64,000 nt of DNA from Agaribacillus aureus (GCA_030442055.1 JAUJEB010000004.1:834716-898715), one strand, 5' to 3'; shown: positions 17,972-27,800, counted from the first letter of the stretch. Notes: a model not told the origin generated them from the letters alone. Program-made: numbers and translations.

Positions 17972-19101
17972 TACTTAAATTCTTTTTGCTGTTTTAAAAA
18001 ACGACCAATAGCCTCCTCATCTGGGGTAACCCCCAGGCCGGGACCTTCGGGCAGGTGGACGAAAGGAGGTTCAATCTTCAAAGGGGTGGTCAACAGATCG
18101 TGAGAACGAATCAACCTTCCAAATATGTCACTGGGCCAGATGCAGGACTCCGCAGCTGCGGCTGAATGCACGTACATGGCCTCCAAAATACCCAGGTCAA
18201 CTTCGGATCCATGCCAACAGGGCAATCCTGCCGCATTGGCAATATGATCCAGTCGTTGAAAATTGGCCAGTCCACCGTTGAAATTAAAGCCATCAACGGC
18301 CTTCGCATTCAACGCCTGGATAGCATCTTTGATCCGTTGCCCGTGTAAAATATAGGGTAAGGAAACATGTAGTACCACAGGAACGGCGCTGAATTGTCTG
18401 AGCAAGGCATATTCAGACAACATCCACCGGGGTAAAGGATCTTCAAGACAAAGCACGTTTCCCACCTCCTCCAGCGCCCTGGCTCGTTTTCTGACCTCTC
18501 CGGGATACAACCATCGCTCATTGGGATCCAAAATTACCTGCATACCCGGAGCAGCCTTTTTTATCTCCTGACACCATCCGGTTACATCGTCTTCCAGGTC
18601 TGTTTTGAATTTCAGGCAATCATACCCTTGCTGCGCAAAACCGGCGGCGAGTTGTCCGATTTCATCCAGGGTCCGGTGACTTGACCATGCCCCAACTTTA
18701 ACCTTTTTCTGCACGGCACCGCCCAACAGATCCACCACTTGTAAATTATGGGCCCTGGCATAGGCATCCCAGATAGCGCATTCGAAGCCGTCATATTCCC
18801 GGCAAAAATTGAAGGGGAGTTTTTGCAGGCATATCTCACGGATATCTTTTCCCAACAGACTTTGAATGATGCCCTCTACCACGGTCCAATTGTGATCTCT
18901 GTATAATTCACCCCAGCCAACAACGCCGGAATCCAGCTCCATTTTAACCAGTAATTTAGGGAGCTCATCAAATTGCATGGACCAGCCTGATTTTATGCCG
19001 ACCGGCAACTTATGCAATGGTTTGTGAATACTTTCACTTTCGATAACCCCGGCGTTGGCAGGGACTATTACTTCGTAACAGGTAAAATGTTTGATGCGCA
19101 T
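17971..19101 (-). CDS. Enolase-superfamily protein (mandelate racemase/dehydratase type)
   Basis: A 376-residue member of the mandelate racemase/muconate lactonising branch of the enolase superfamily, which abstracts a proton alpha to a carboxylate, often to dehydrate sugar acids. The Lys-x-Lys motif is CLKFKTD (Lys164, Lys166). The first two metal ligands are Asp192 (VILDPNERW) and Glu220 (LCLEDPLP). The third ligand position reads VVLHVSLPY, with His245-Val246 where an Asp/Glu is usual, so metal binding may be altered. No signal peptide. The stop codon overlaps the next start. Dehydration of a sugar acid or amino-sugar acid is the best guess. Confidence 0.82.
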   Translation of the reverse strand: MRIKHFTCYEVIVPANAGVIESESIHKPLHKLPVGIKSGWSMQFDELPKLLVKMELDSGVVGWGELYRDHNWTVVEGIIQSLLGKDIREICLQKLPFNFCREYDGFECAIWDAYARAHNLQVVDLLGGAVQKKVKVGAWSSHRTLDEIGQLAAGFAQQGYDCLKFKTDLEDDVTGWCQEIKKAAPGMQVILDPNERWLYPGEVRKRARALEEVGNVLCLEDPLPRWMLSEYALLRQFSAVPVVLHVSLPYILHGQRIKDAIQALNAKAVDGFNFNGGLANFQRLDHIANAAGLPCWHGSEVDLGILEAMYVHSAAAAESCIWPSDIFGRLIRSHDLLTTPLKIEPPFVHLPEGPGLGVTPDEEAIGRFLKQQKEFK

Positions 19102-19124
19102 TCAGATAGCTTTTTCGTTTGTAC

Positions 19125-19916
19125 TCACCGACCTTCAATAAAACCACGATTGTGAATCATTACCGTTGTGCCGGCATCAATGTATATGGTTTGTCCGGTA
19201 ATTGCCGCGCTAAAATCCGATAGCAAAAAGGCTACCGTATTCCCGCAATCCACCGGAAAAATATTTTTGGGTATAACCTGCTGATCATTTATAAAATCGG
19301 CCTCCCACTGGTGCGGGTCATCGGCCCAGGTTTTAATTAAGTCATAATTCTGTTCCGCCTTTACCAATCCAGGTCCAATCGCGTTGCATCTGATATTAAA
19401 ACGACCTAGTTCATAGGCCATTCCCTTGGTCAGGCCCTGCACCGCTGATTTTGCGCTGCAATACAATGCATATCTCGGTTGGGTGGCATGGGCGTGGACG
19501 GAAGAAACATTTACAATATTGCCCGTCATTTTATTTGCCAGCAACTGGTTCACAAAAAACTTGGAAACCTGCCATACAGCCCGGATATCAATGTCATACA
19601 AATGATCAAATTCTTCCTCACTTGCCTCGTGGGCAAAACGGCTTAGTCCAACACCGGCATTGTTGACAAGACCATTGACAGGGCCCACTTTTTCTTTGAT
19701 TTCCTCAAACATTCGCGCTACCTCCTCCCCTTTGCCAATATCGGCACCAACAGCTATGGCATTCGGGTACTTTTCAGCAGCAGCTTTTGCTTTATCAACA
19801 TCCAAATCATTGATAACCATTGTCGCTCCAAAGTTGGCCAACGCCTCGCAAATACCGGCGCCTACCCCTGTTCCGCCACCGCCGGTAATTAACACATTCA
19901 GGTCCTTCAGATCCAT
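19125..19916 (-). CDS. Short-chain dehydrogenase/reductase
   Basis: Classical SDR of 263 residues. The cofactor loop TGGGGTGVGAG, acidic residues after strand 2 (NDLDVD, favouring NAD), the NNAG motif, the catalytic serine (NVSSVHAH) and the YxxxK pair (YCSAK) are all present, and the protein ends with the usual GQTIYIDAGTT region. It should oxidise or reduce a sugar or sugar-acid hydroxyl in the cytoplasm. It lies 23 bases upstream of the enolase-family gene and downstream of a sulfatase in the same direction, a layout typical of a non-phosphorylative sugar oxidation route. Confidence 0.9.
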   Translation of the reverse strand: MDLKDLNVLITGGGGTGVGAGICEALANFGATMVINDLDVDKAKAAAEKYPNAIAVGADIGKGEEVARMFEEIKEKVGPVNGLVNNAGVGLSRFAHEASEEEFDHLYDIDIRAVWQVSKFFVNQLLANKMTGNIVNVSSVHAHATQPRYALYCSAKSAVQGLTKGMAYELGRFNIRCNAIGPGLVKAEQNYDLIKTWADDPHQWEADFINDQQVIPKNIFPVDCGNTVAFLLSDFSAAITGQTIYIDAGTTVMIHNRGFIEGR

Positions 19917-20097
19917 ATTCTTAGCTTTTTATTTTATTTCCAGATAAACTACCGGTACAGTACCCACTTTGATCGACAGCACATATTTTCATATCATCCA
20001 AATTTGTCATAGGTCACAAACTTCTTTTACCACTGTTAGGGTATTCCCTTCCAACCGAACAATACAAGCACTACCTGTATCACGCAAATTACCAATT

Positions 20098-21645
20098 TTA
20101 TTGTTCAACCTCCGTATCACCCAAGGCTGCCATTTTGAATGTCTCCGTACCAGGAGCCGTTCTTGCTTTTTTCATAATGGCTGCCATTTCTCTGACCACC
20201 TCCGGGTGCTGGGCTGCGACATTATCTTGTTCCCTGGGATCCTTTTCCAAATCGTACAGGGCTATATCCATTTCTCCTTCAAATAAATTCTTTCGGATGG
20301 CTTTCCAATTAGCCATTCTCACTGCTTGTTGACCTGTATTGGCTGGAAACTCCCAGTACAAATACTCGTGTTGCCGCTGAGGTTTTCCAAGCAAAGCCGG
20401 AAGAAAACTAATTCCATCGGTATTTTTAGGATCGGGAATGTCAAGTATGTCACAGATGGTAGGTAATACATCATAAAAAGCTGAGATATGATGGCTTTCG
20501 CTGCCAGGTTTTATTTTATTGGCCCAGCTTGCGATCATGGGAACTCTTATACCTCCTTCGTGCACAAAACCTTTTCCCCATCCGTATTCGGATTTAAAGG
20601 GTTTGGCACTATCAAAAAACGCGGCATCTACCCCGCCGGTGTACGTCGGCCCGTTATCGCTGGTGAAAATAATCAGTGTATTTTCATAAATACCCAGTTC
20701 TTTTAATTTTTTCACCACATCCCCGACCTGCTCATCCAGATAGCTAATCATGGCAGCATAGGTAGCTCTGGGTGTTTGGTTTGGAAAATAACTTCCTTTG
20801 GTAAAGGGCTTTTCTTCCCCTAATTTCTTTGTGTAATGGTCTACCCATCGCTTTGGTGCCTGCAACGGCAGGTGCGGAACCGGGGATGCGTAGTATAGGA
20901 AAAAAGACTGATCGCTGTTTTGTTCCATAAATTTTAAAGCCTCCTCATGCATCAGGTCCGGCGCAAAATCTGTGAGGGAAAAATCGGCGTAACTTTCGGG
21001 GTCATCGGGGTCTGCTCCTTCAGCAAGCTGGCTATGTGGGGCAACCATTTTATTGTTCAGCAAAACCCTTTCATTGTTTTTCCACAGATGCATGGGATAA
21101 TAAGTGTGCGCCTGCCTTTGACAATTGTAGCCATAAAAAAAATCAAACCCCTGTTGATTGGGAACTCCTTCAGTACCCGGCGCTCCCAGGCCCCACTTTC
21201 CCACAACACCCGTTTTATAACCAGCTGATTTCAAAATTTCCGCTATGGTAACAATGCTATCAGGAATTGGTCGCTGGCCTTCCAGTCCGGGATCATCAAA
21301 CATAGCCTGGTAATTCCACACATCTCCCCTTGCCCGCCATTCATCGTTACCCCTGACATGGGCATGGCCTGTATGTTGTCCCGTCATTAATACACATCGC
21401 GCCGGTGCACATACAGGTGCGCCGGTATAGTGTTGGGTAAATTTCATCCCTTCGCTGGCCAAAATATCAATGTTGGGAGTTTCAATAATCTGTTGGCCGT
21501 AGGCGCCCAATTCTCCATAGCCAAGGTCATCGGCCAGAATATAGATAATGTTGGGCTTTGTTTCAATTTTTTCACCGTCTCCGACACAGGCCTGCATCAC
21601 GACCAAAATTATTGAACATAAAAAAAAGCCAGACCTCGATATCAT
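20098..21645 (-). CDS. S1-family sulfatase lipoprotein
   Basis: Formylglycine-dependent sulfatase of 515 residues that removes sulfate esters from sugars outside the cytoplasm. It has a lipobox MQAC (Cys20), the metal-binding start PNIIYILADDLGYGELGAYG (Asp39, Asp40), and the maturation motif C-A-P-A-R (Cys79-Arg83), in which Cys79 would become formylglycine. Further family segments are TGVVGKWGLG and TSDNGPTYTGG. First gene of a five-gene operon; operator E lies 255 bases upstream. The sulfation position it attacks cannot be read with certainty. Confidence 0.92.
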   Translation of the reverse strand: MISRSGFFLCSIILVVMQACVGDGEKIETKPNIIYILADDLGYGELGAYGQQIIETPNIDILASEGMKFTQHYTGAPVCAPARCVLMTGQHTGHAHVRGNDEWRARGDVWNYQAMFDDPGLEGQRPIPDSIVTIAEILKSAGYKTGVVGKWGLGAPGTEGVPNQQGFDFFYGYNCQRQAHTYYPMHLWKNNERVLLNNKMVAPHSQLAEGADPDDPESYADFSLTDFAPDLMHEEALKFMEQNSDQSFFLYYASPVPHLPLQAPKRWVDHYTKKLGEEKPFTKGSYFPNQTPRATYAAMISYLDEQVGDVVKKLKELGIYENTLIIFTSDNGPTYTGGVDAAFFDSAKPFKSEYGWGKGFVHEGGIRVPMIASWANKIKPGSESHHISAFYDVLPTICDILDIPDPKNTDGISFLPALLGKPQRQHEYLYWEFPANTGQQAVRMANWKAIRKNLFEGEMDIALYDLEKDPREQDNVAAQHPEVVREMAAIMKKARTAPGTETFKMAALGDTEVEQ

Positions 21646-22019
21646 TACTTTTTCGAATTTAAGGTTAATAATAATCGACCTGTTCTCAACTATGGGATAG
21701 ACCAGATAGTTACCTGATGTTTACATGCCGGATTTACCCATCTCATCAGGTTTTGATGAGGCAGGCTATCTCATGCTTCGTAACAGATCAAAATTTCAGC
21801 TCGTACATTTTTTCAGCAAGGTGTTGATATCATAAAAAATGAAATCAATATACTTACCTTATGCTTATTAACGGACTTAAGCTAATAAAAAATTTAATAC
21901 TGTGCACCAACACAATTGATTTATTTTAACTTTTTAGAAAAAAAACAATCAAATAGCGGCTCAATTTACAGGAAACCATTTTGAAGAATAAAGTGTACAT
22001 TTTCAGTATTTAAATTTGT
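21646..22019. other. Intergenic region with operator E
   Basis: This 374-base stretch lies between the start of the sulfatase operon and the end of the symporter gene. It contains operator E. No coding region or clear terminator was seen. Confidence 0.6.
21901..21914. promoter_or_regulatory. Operator E (LacI-type palindrome)
   Basis: TGTGCACCAACACA differs at one base from TGTGCACGAACACA (operator C, reverse strand), and the match extends outward: CTGTGCACCAACACAATT against CTGTGCACGAACACAATT. It lies upstream of the sulfatase-SDR-enolase operon. Confidence 0.62.
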
Positions 22020-23852
22020 TTAGGCATTTGCCGTATTATCGAGGTTGTCGTACCAGTATTTTTTCAGCAGCCAGCTGGTGATCGCAAAAACCAGGAAACT
22101 TACGATCAGGGAGGTTGTCTCACCAATCAGCAGGTAGATAGGCATAATCACCAGGGTCATTTGCCAGACGATGCCGACAATCACATTTACCAGATCAGCT
22201 TTGAAATTCAGGTTGGGGACAAAATCCGGATCCTCCTGTTTTATGGCCTCTATTACCGGCTTCCAAAATCCCCAGGGTTTGGTCTGCCGGTAAAAATTCT
22301 TTAATATATCCATATTGTCGGGGCGATGGAAATAAGTGCCTGCCAGACAGCCGGCAAACGAGATCAACAATATTAATGGAAATAAATATATGGCAGCGAT
22401 ATCGGGGAAAAGGCCTGGCACAATGGTGGAAGCAATCAATCCGCCGAGCATCCCGAAGAAATAGCCATAACCATTAAATCGCCACCATATCCACTTCAAC
22501 ACATTGGCCGCAGCATAACCGCCATACAAAGCCGAGGTAATCCACAGGGTCAGTGAATTTATCGAAGCCGCAAAAAAGCCTCCTAATACACCTATGAAGA
22601 CCAACAAAAAAGAGGATAAATAACTATACTTTATGTAGGTCTTGTCACTGCCTTGTGGGTTGATATATTTTTTGTACAAGTCATTCACAATATAGGCAGG
22701 AGCGGCATTGATAAAAGCGGCAAACGTCCCCATAAAAGCAGCCAGTAATCCGGCCAGCAAAAGCCCCTTGAATCCCAGCGGCACAAACCGCTCAATGGCC
22801 AGGGGCAGCACACTCTCAAAATCTATTTCAGAACCCATGGCTTCAAATTCAGGAATGAGGTAGGCCAATGCAAGCACCGCAAATCCGGCTATCATCAGGT
22901 AACGGGGAAAGTATAGTACCAATATTGTCAAACCACTCATTTTAGCTGCCTCTGCCGGCGTTCTGGTGGAAAGTACCCGCTGCATATCATAGCTCGGTAC
23001 CGGACCCGCAAGGCTGGCAAATATACCTTTAAAGATCATCAGCATGACCAGATACCCTATCAGTTCAAAGCCGTCGCTTTCTATCTTTTGATTTACACTA
23101 TCCAGGTAGCCGGTCCAGTCAAGCCCGAGTTCCCAGCCAAAAAACAAATCTTTCCAACCGGGCGGGACAGCAGCTGTAATCTGATCGGCCGTTACGGTAG
23201 TAAAAGCGATATAACCTATAACCACACAAGATATGGTCATAATTATAAACTGCAGAATTTCGGTAAGCACCACACTATACATACCCCCTTTAATGGCATA
23301 TAGTGTTGTAATGGCAATAATAATTCCAGCGTAACTTTGCTCAGAGCTGATAGTCAGTCCGCCCAAGGTAAAGGACAGGTCCCACGGAAAGAAGACCGTG
23401 GCAAACTTGCCGATGCCGACAAAGAAATAGGCAATGAATCCAAAAACGCTGATAACGGCAAATATCGTGACGATGATGTGGGATAGCCGTGCGCCCATTT
23501 CCTCCCCGAAACGGTGCGTAATCCATTGGGCGCCTGTCATCACGTTGGAGCGCCTTAGCCAAATTGCTAAAAAAACCATGACAAACACCTGGTTCCAGAC
23601 CGGCCACAACCAGGGTATCCAGGCGCTTTTCAGGCCATAAACAAATAAAATTGAGACTGTCCACATAGTACCGGAGATATCAAACATTCCCGATGCATTT
23701 GACAGGCCCAGGTAGTACCAGGGGATTTGGTTGCCACCCAGAAAATAACTATTTAAGTTTTTAGACGCTTTTTTAGAAATCCAAAATCCGATGAATACGG
23801 TAAGTATCAAATAGAACAGAATGATACCCAGATCGACAGGGTGTAGCTTCAT
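22020..23852 (-). CDS. Sodium:solute symporter (SSS family)
   Basis: Inner-membrane transporter of 610 residues, the sodium:solute symporter family, with about 14 membrane helices. It begins with a helix typical of the family (VDLGIILFYLILTVFIGFWIS) followed by SKNLNSYFLGGNQIPWYYLGLSNASGMFD, and has LKGLLLAGLLAAFMGTFAAFINAAPAYIVNDLY, the conserved helix-8 region. It is the last gene of the ten-gene operon and probably imports the sugar or breakdown product made by the exported enzymes encoded upstream. SSS members carrying N-acetylated sugars and sugar acids are known; the solute here is inferred. Confidence 0.92.
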   Translation of the reverse strand: MKLHPVDLGIILFYLILTVFIGFWISKKASKNLNSYFLGGNQIPWYYLGLSNASGMFDISGTMWTVSILFVYGLKSAWIPWLWPVWNQVFVMVFLAIWLRRSNVMTGAQWITHRFGEEMGARLSHIIVTIFAVISVFGFIAYFFVGIGKFATVFFPWDLSFTLGGLTISSEQSYAGIIIAITTLYAIKGGMYSVVLTEILQFIIMTISCVVIGYIAFTTVTADQITAAVPPGWKDLFFGWELGLDWTGYLDSVNQKIESDGFELIGYLVMLMIFKGIFASLAGPVPSYDMQRVLSTRTPAEAAKMSGLTILVLYFPRYLMIAGFAVLALAYLIPEFEAMGSEIDFESVLPLAIERFVPLGFKGLLLAGLLAAFMGTFAAFINAAPAYIVNDLYKKYINPQGSDKTYIKYSYLSSFLLVFIGVLGGFFAASINSLTLWITSALYGGYAAANVLKWIWWRFNGYGYFFGMLGGLIASTIVPGLFPDIAAIYLFPLILLISFAGCLAGTYFHRPDNMDILKNFYRQTKPWGFWKPVIEAIKQEDPDFVPNLNFKADLVNVIVGIVWQMTLVIMPIYLLIGETTSLIVSFLVFAITSWLLKKYWYDNLDNTANA

Positions 23853-23977
23853 AAAGTGAATTGTATAGTTTGAGACATCAAATAAACTTTAGCATAAATG
23901 GCTATGCACCGGTTATATTCCATCCCCATATATTATTTTTTGAAAGTGACTTGAATCGGTAAGTGTCAAAGTTATTT

Positions 23978-24673
23978 TCACTCAACCAACGCAATGACGC
24001 CAAATGCCGACGGCACGTGAAAGTCCGGCCGCTCCGTTTTGGGGTCTACCCAGCTTATCCATCGTAAATCGGCATTTTTTCCGTTTAGCGCCACACATTC
24101 TCCCCGAAACAATCCTGCCAGCAATTTACCTTCTTTCAAAATCTCCAGCTTTTCAAGGGAAGCCAGGCTTATACTTCCTTCAACTATGTATCCGGCATCA
24201 GTTTTGCTCCCTTTTACCGACAAGCCGTTATCCGGCCATTTCCAACCAAAATTTACCTTGCGGTAAAAATGTGCGTCATAGTCAAGCACCCTGCTCAACG
24301 GATCCATTTCCAGGCAAAAGTATGGCGTCATTTCATCGTCTTTTTTAAAAAAAATCTCCACCCGATCGGAATATACAACCTCTTCTTTGAGATCCCGATC
24401 GCGGTATACCAAAATGTGATCATCTTCTACCTCAAACCTAAACCAGAAATTATGCTCATCCCAAACAGCCTGAAAAGCAGTGGCGGAGGGTGTCTCCGCT
24501 CTCCACGGATAACTAAAATCCGTCAACTTTTGAGCTGCGGACCAGTCGGGTCCCTTGTTAACATCAATGCCTGCTTGTTTTTTAGCGAAATAAACTTTTT
24601 CTTTCTTCACATTAAATGAATTTATTACCAAAAGACCGGCTATTACCAGAGGTGTTATTGCTTTCATAAACAT
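23978..24673 (-). CDS. Exported CBM9-like sugar-binding protein
   Basis: A 231-residue exported protein with an N-terminal signal helix (AITPLVIAGLLVINSF) and a single beta-sandwich domain resembling carbohydrate-binding module family 9 (WSAAQKLTDFSYPW, AFQAVWDEHNFWFRFEVEDDHI, YSDRVEIFFKKDDEM, YIVEGSISLASLE). No catalytic domain is attached. It lies between the NagX-like membrane protein and the symporter and could bind the sugar at the cell surface or in the periplasm. The binding specificity is unknown. Confidence 0.75.
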   Translation of the reverse strand: MFMKAITPLVIAGLLVINSFNVKKEKVYFAKKQAGIDVNKGPDWSAAQKLTDFSYPWRAETPSATAFQAVWDEHNFWFRFEVEDDHILVYRDRDLKEEVVYSDRVEIFFKKDDEMTPYFCLEMDPLSRVLDYDAHFYRKVNFGWKWPDNGLSVKGSKTDAGYIVEGSISLASLEKLEILKEGKLLAGLFRGECVALNGKNADLRWISWVDPKTERPDFHVPSAFGVIALVE

Positions 24674-24784
24674 ACGTTAGAAAATTATTATTTAATTATG
24701 AAAGTCAGAATCGTTTTTCATTAGCCAAAATTATTACCTGACCCTGAACCGTCCGACACGGGAACGGCAGTTCTGTTTGTGGTT

Positions 24785-25882
24785 TTATACTTTGATAAAA
24801 ACCTTGTTTTGATATAGAAAATAACATAAATACCATAAGATGCCTAGCACAAAAACGGCGTTGAATACACCTAACAAAGGTTCTGACATTCCTGTGAAAC
24901 CCAGAAATCCAAAAGTCCAGATTTTACCAAAACCCCGTAACCACTGATGGCCTATTGTTTCTGAAAACACATAAATAAAAATGGAGTTCATAGACACAAT
25001 CGTAAAAAAGGGCGTCCATTTTTTGTTTCCCCGGATATCGATTATCCAGTAGAAAAAGGCCATAGCCAAAAGGCACCAGCCTCCCGAGGCAAAGACGAAG
25101 GAAGTGGTAGCAATCCTTTTAACGATGGGCGTAATGCCTGTCAAATCCAGGCCATAGCCAATCGCCAGGCCTCCCAACCCCGCCAGTATAAAATACCTGA
25201 CTTTCCTGTTAATGGCCATATCGGAAAGTAAAATTTCACCGCAAATAGCGCCTAAAATCGTATGTGAGGCCGTGGGGATACAATTAATCGCCACCCATCC
25301 ACCACCCGGGTTGATCTTTCCCATTAATACCATATCCATCCATGAGCCAAAATTCTGGTCCTTTACAAAAGGCGCTTCGGGGTTGTAACCCCGATATAAT
25401 ATTTCTGTTAAAATCAAAAACCCAAAAAAGGCAAATATCTGTACTTTCAGAGGATATCGCATCAGTACAAAAGTGACTAATATTGTAAAGGACAGCTGGG
25501 TAAGCACATTCCACAGCTCCCACACCAGTTTTTGATTATAAACGCAATGCAGGCCGGTGCCTAACAAAAACAGTATTCCGCAGCGGTTGAGGATATGTCT
25601 GAAAATAGCCTTCTGAGAATGCCCTTTTTTCAGGCGGGATTTCAGCGAAAATGGCATTACTACCCCTACGATAAACATAAAAAAGGGCTGGATCAGATCC
25701 CAGAATCTAAGGCCGTTCCAGGGGTGATGGTGGAATTGTTGCATGATGAAATGTCCAAAACCCTGCTTGGGCACATAACCATCCAATGCCTGATACAGGC
25801 TTGCTGCTTCGGCCATTAGCAAAAACATGGTAATGCCCTTATAAACATCCACAAATACCAGGCGATTGTTGTCTTTAATCAT
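24785..25882 (-). CDS. NagX/DUF5009-like membrane protein (HGSNAT superfamily)
   Basis: Polytopic inner-membrane protein of 365 residues, about 10 helices, related to DUF5009/NagX and to the membrane part of heparan-alpha-glucosaminide N-acetyltransferase. It opens with the family signature RLVFVDVYKGITMFLLMAE, then FWDLIQPFFMFIVGVVMPFSL and GGGWVAINCIPTASHTILGAICGEIL. Such proteins in amino-sugar loci are proposed to move or N-acylate amino sugars across the membrane. Its place between the exported RidA lipoprotein and the sugar-binding protein supports an amino-sugar role. Confidence 0.8.
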   Translation of the reverse strand: MIKDNNRLVFVDVYKGITMFLLMAEAASLYQALDGYVPKQGFGHFIMQQFHHHPWNGLRFWDLIQPFFMFIVGVVMPFSLKSRLKKGHSQKAIFRHILNRCGILFLLGTGLHCVYNQKLVWELWNVLTQLSFTILVTFVLMRYPLKVQIFAFFGFLILTEILYRGYNPEAPFVKDQNFGSWMDMVLMGKINPGGGWVAINCIPTASHTILGAICGEILLSDMAINRKVRYFILAGLGGLAIGYGLDLTGITPIVKRIATTSFVFASGGWCLLAMAFFYWIIDIRGNKKWTPFFTIVSMNSIFIYVFSETIGHQWLRGFGKIWTFGFLGFTGMSEPLLGVFNAVFVLGILWYLCYFLYQNKVFIKV

Positions 25883-25929
25883 AGTCAGCTATTGTTGCTC
25901 CCATTGCGGGTAAGCACTCATCGAAACCA

Positions 25930-26496
25930 TTAATCTTCAACTTCAACAATCATTTCAATTTCTACCGCAATATTACCCGGCAAGGCCGCCATGCCGACAG
26001 CCGCACGTGCATGTTTTCCGCGCTCCCCGAAAACTTCTACCATCAAATCGGAAAATCCATTAATTACCTTTGGTTGATCGCTAAATTCGGGTGTACAATT
26101 TACCATGCCCAGCACTTTGACTACCCTTTTCACTTTACTGAGATCGCCTAACTCAGCTTTCAGGGTTGACAGTTGATTGACAGCGGTAACTTTAGCAGCC
26201 TCATAGCCCTGTTCAATGCTTAAATCCGCGCCCACCTTGCCGGTAATGTTTTCACCGTTGGCCTGTAACGGCCCCTTGCCGGACAAGAAGACCAAATTAC
26301 CGGTTCGGACAGCATTTACATAATTGGCCACCGGGGTGGAGGGAGGTCGCAAGGTGATGCCAAGCTCCTCAAGTTTCGCTTCGGGGTTATAGTCCGAGAC
26401 CTGGGCTTTTACAACCTTTTTCTCACTATCTTCAGTTGTTGCCGGTGAGCATGAAAATGCCAGCAGGATAATAATTCCGTAAATAATTTTTCGCAT
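25930..26496 (-). CDS. RidA-family lipoprotein
   Basis: A RidA/YjgF-family protein of 188 residues that is exported and lipid-anchored: signal and lipobox LLAFSC (Cys16) precede an acidic linker, then the RidA domain (TPVANYVNAVRTGNLVFLSGKG, VKRVVKVLGMVNCTPEF, HARAAVGMAALPGNIAVEIEMIVE). The arginine of HARAAVG aligns with the imine-binding Arg. RidA proteins normally work in the cytoplasm, destroying reactive enamines made by PLP enzymes. Here it follows, 25 bases away, an exported PLP enzyme, which suggests the pair acts in sequence in the periplasm. Confidence 0.85.
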   Translation of the reverse strand: MRKIIYGIIILLAFSCSPATTEDSEKKVVKAQVSDYNPEAKLEELGITLRPPSTPVANYVNAVRTGNLVFLSGKGPLQANGENITGKVGADLSIEQGYEAAKVTAVNQLSTLKAELGDLSKVKRVVKVLGMVNCTPEFSDQPKVINGFSDLMVEVFGERGKHARAAVGMAALPGNIAVEIEMIVEVED

Positions 26497-26521
26497 TACA
26501 TTAAATAATTGATAGACTTTA

Positions 26522-27730
26522 TTAAGATTTCTTGCTTAGTATTTTTTGAATGGAGCTAGCTACTATTCTTTCCTCACCCGGGTTCATCATCCAGGTGGTA
26601 ATATCTATGGACTCATCTCCACCCACGGTCTCTATGGAAGGGTGGCCATTTCTCAACGCCTGCCTTGCTTCGTTAGGTGTCATTTTTACCTTCTTATTGT
26701 CCCAACGGATACGAAGCGAAGGCACGTGATTGGCGATATCGGGCACGTGTATTTCCGTTTCAACACCGTCTACAGTTGCGGCTGCATCGGCAATGAGTTT
26801 GATCTGACTTTCCCACAGCTTCCAGTCGCTTTCGTGGTCGCGGGTCAAATAGTTCTCTACAGCCATCAGCATGGCTAGAATTTCTTCCTTGTTAACCTTC
26901 ATACCTCTGCCAACGGTATCCCCACGGGGAGGGGCGCTTAATCTTGCAGCGGCGATCAAATCTTTCCTGCCAAGCAATAAACCGCAACTTTGAGGGCCGC
27001 GCAATCCTTTACCCCCGGAAAAACAAGCCAGGTCGAAACCCATATCCGTATATTTCCAAAGGTTTTCTACCGGCGGCACATCGGCAGCGGCATCAATCAT
27101 CATCGGTATGTTATATTTTTTGCCTACTTCTACAAATTCTTTGTACTGTATTTTTCCTTTAAAATTATTGGCATTCAGAAACCAGAGCATGGCTGTCTGA
27201 TCATTAATGGCTTTTTCCAGCTCTTTCCTGGTTTCAATTTCTATCACCTTTACGCCACAATTTTTTATCGCATGTGCATATCCTATTACGTGCGACTTTT
27301 GCATGATCACCTCTGTTTTCATCCCGGAAAGATCGGTGGGAATACGGGATGCTTTTTCGGAGTCCATTCCCGATAGAACGCCTGCGGTTCCAAGCGTTAT
27401 GGCAGAAGCGGCTCCTGCTGTAACGGTAGCGGCCTCGCAGCCGATCAGTTCGGCCAAACGCGCTCCTACCTTGTCTTGTAACTCGTCCAGCGCTACATAT
27501 TGCCTTGTGGCGTAATTGTAAGCGTCTATGGCACTCTCTCTCATCAAGCAACCTGTTAGGGAAGTGTACGTGCCGGCTGCGTTGATAAATGTGCGTAAAC
27601 CTAATTCCTTATAATAATCACGCCTGGTAACCGGACCCGGCCAAACGGCGGCGGTTACTTCGGTGGTGGCAAATAATCCCCCTATGAGTGGTAAGGCCGA
27701 CATTTGTTTTAATAATTGCCTTCTTTTCAT
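26522..27730 (-). CDS. Exported SelA/DgaE-like PLP-dependent lyase
   Basis: PLP-dependent fold-type I enzyme of 402 residues, closest in pattern to the SelA-like group that includes D-glucosaminate-6-phosphate ammonia-lyase DgaE. The PLP lysine is Lys241 in SGGKGLRGPQSCG and the ring-nitrogen aspartate is Asp213 in MMIDAAADVPP; the N-terminal segment FINAAGTYTSLTGCLM is typical. Unusually, the N-terminus is a twin-arginine signal (MKRRQLLKQMSALPLIGGLF), so the folded cofactor-loaded enzyme should be exported. Flanked on both sides by RidA genes and followed upstream by aldolase-like and deacetylase genes. Predicted ammonia-lyase on an amino-sugar acid; racemase or other lyase activity is possible. 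Confidence 0.85.
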   Translation of the reverse strand: MKRRQLLKQMSALPLIGGLFATTEVTAAVWPGPVTRRDYYKELGLRTFINAAGTYTSLTGCLMRESAIDAYNYATRQYVALDELQDKVGARLAELIGCEAATVTAGAASAITLGTAGVLSGMDSEKASRIPTDLSGMKTEVIMQKSHVIGYAHAIKNCGVKVIEIETRKELEKAINDQTAMLWFLNANNFKGKIQYKEFVEVGKKYNIPMMIDAAADVPPVENLWKYTDMGFDLACFSGGKGLRGPQSCGLLLGRKDLIAAARLSAPPRGDTVGRGMKVNKEEILAMLMAVENYLTRDHESDWKLWESQIKLIADAAATVDGVETEIHVPDIANHVPSLRIRWDNKKVKMTPNEARQALRNGHPSIETVGGDESIDITTWMMNPGEERIVASSIQKILSKKS

Positions 27731-27800
27731 GATTTTATTAATTAAAGTTTTCTACAATAAAAGATAGTTTCGGCAGTGGCCCTGATGACCGTGACCCTAC

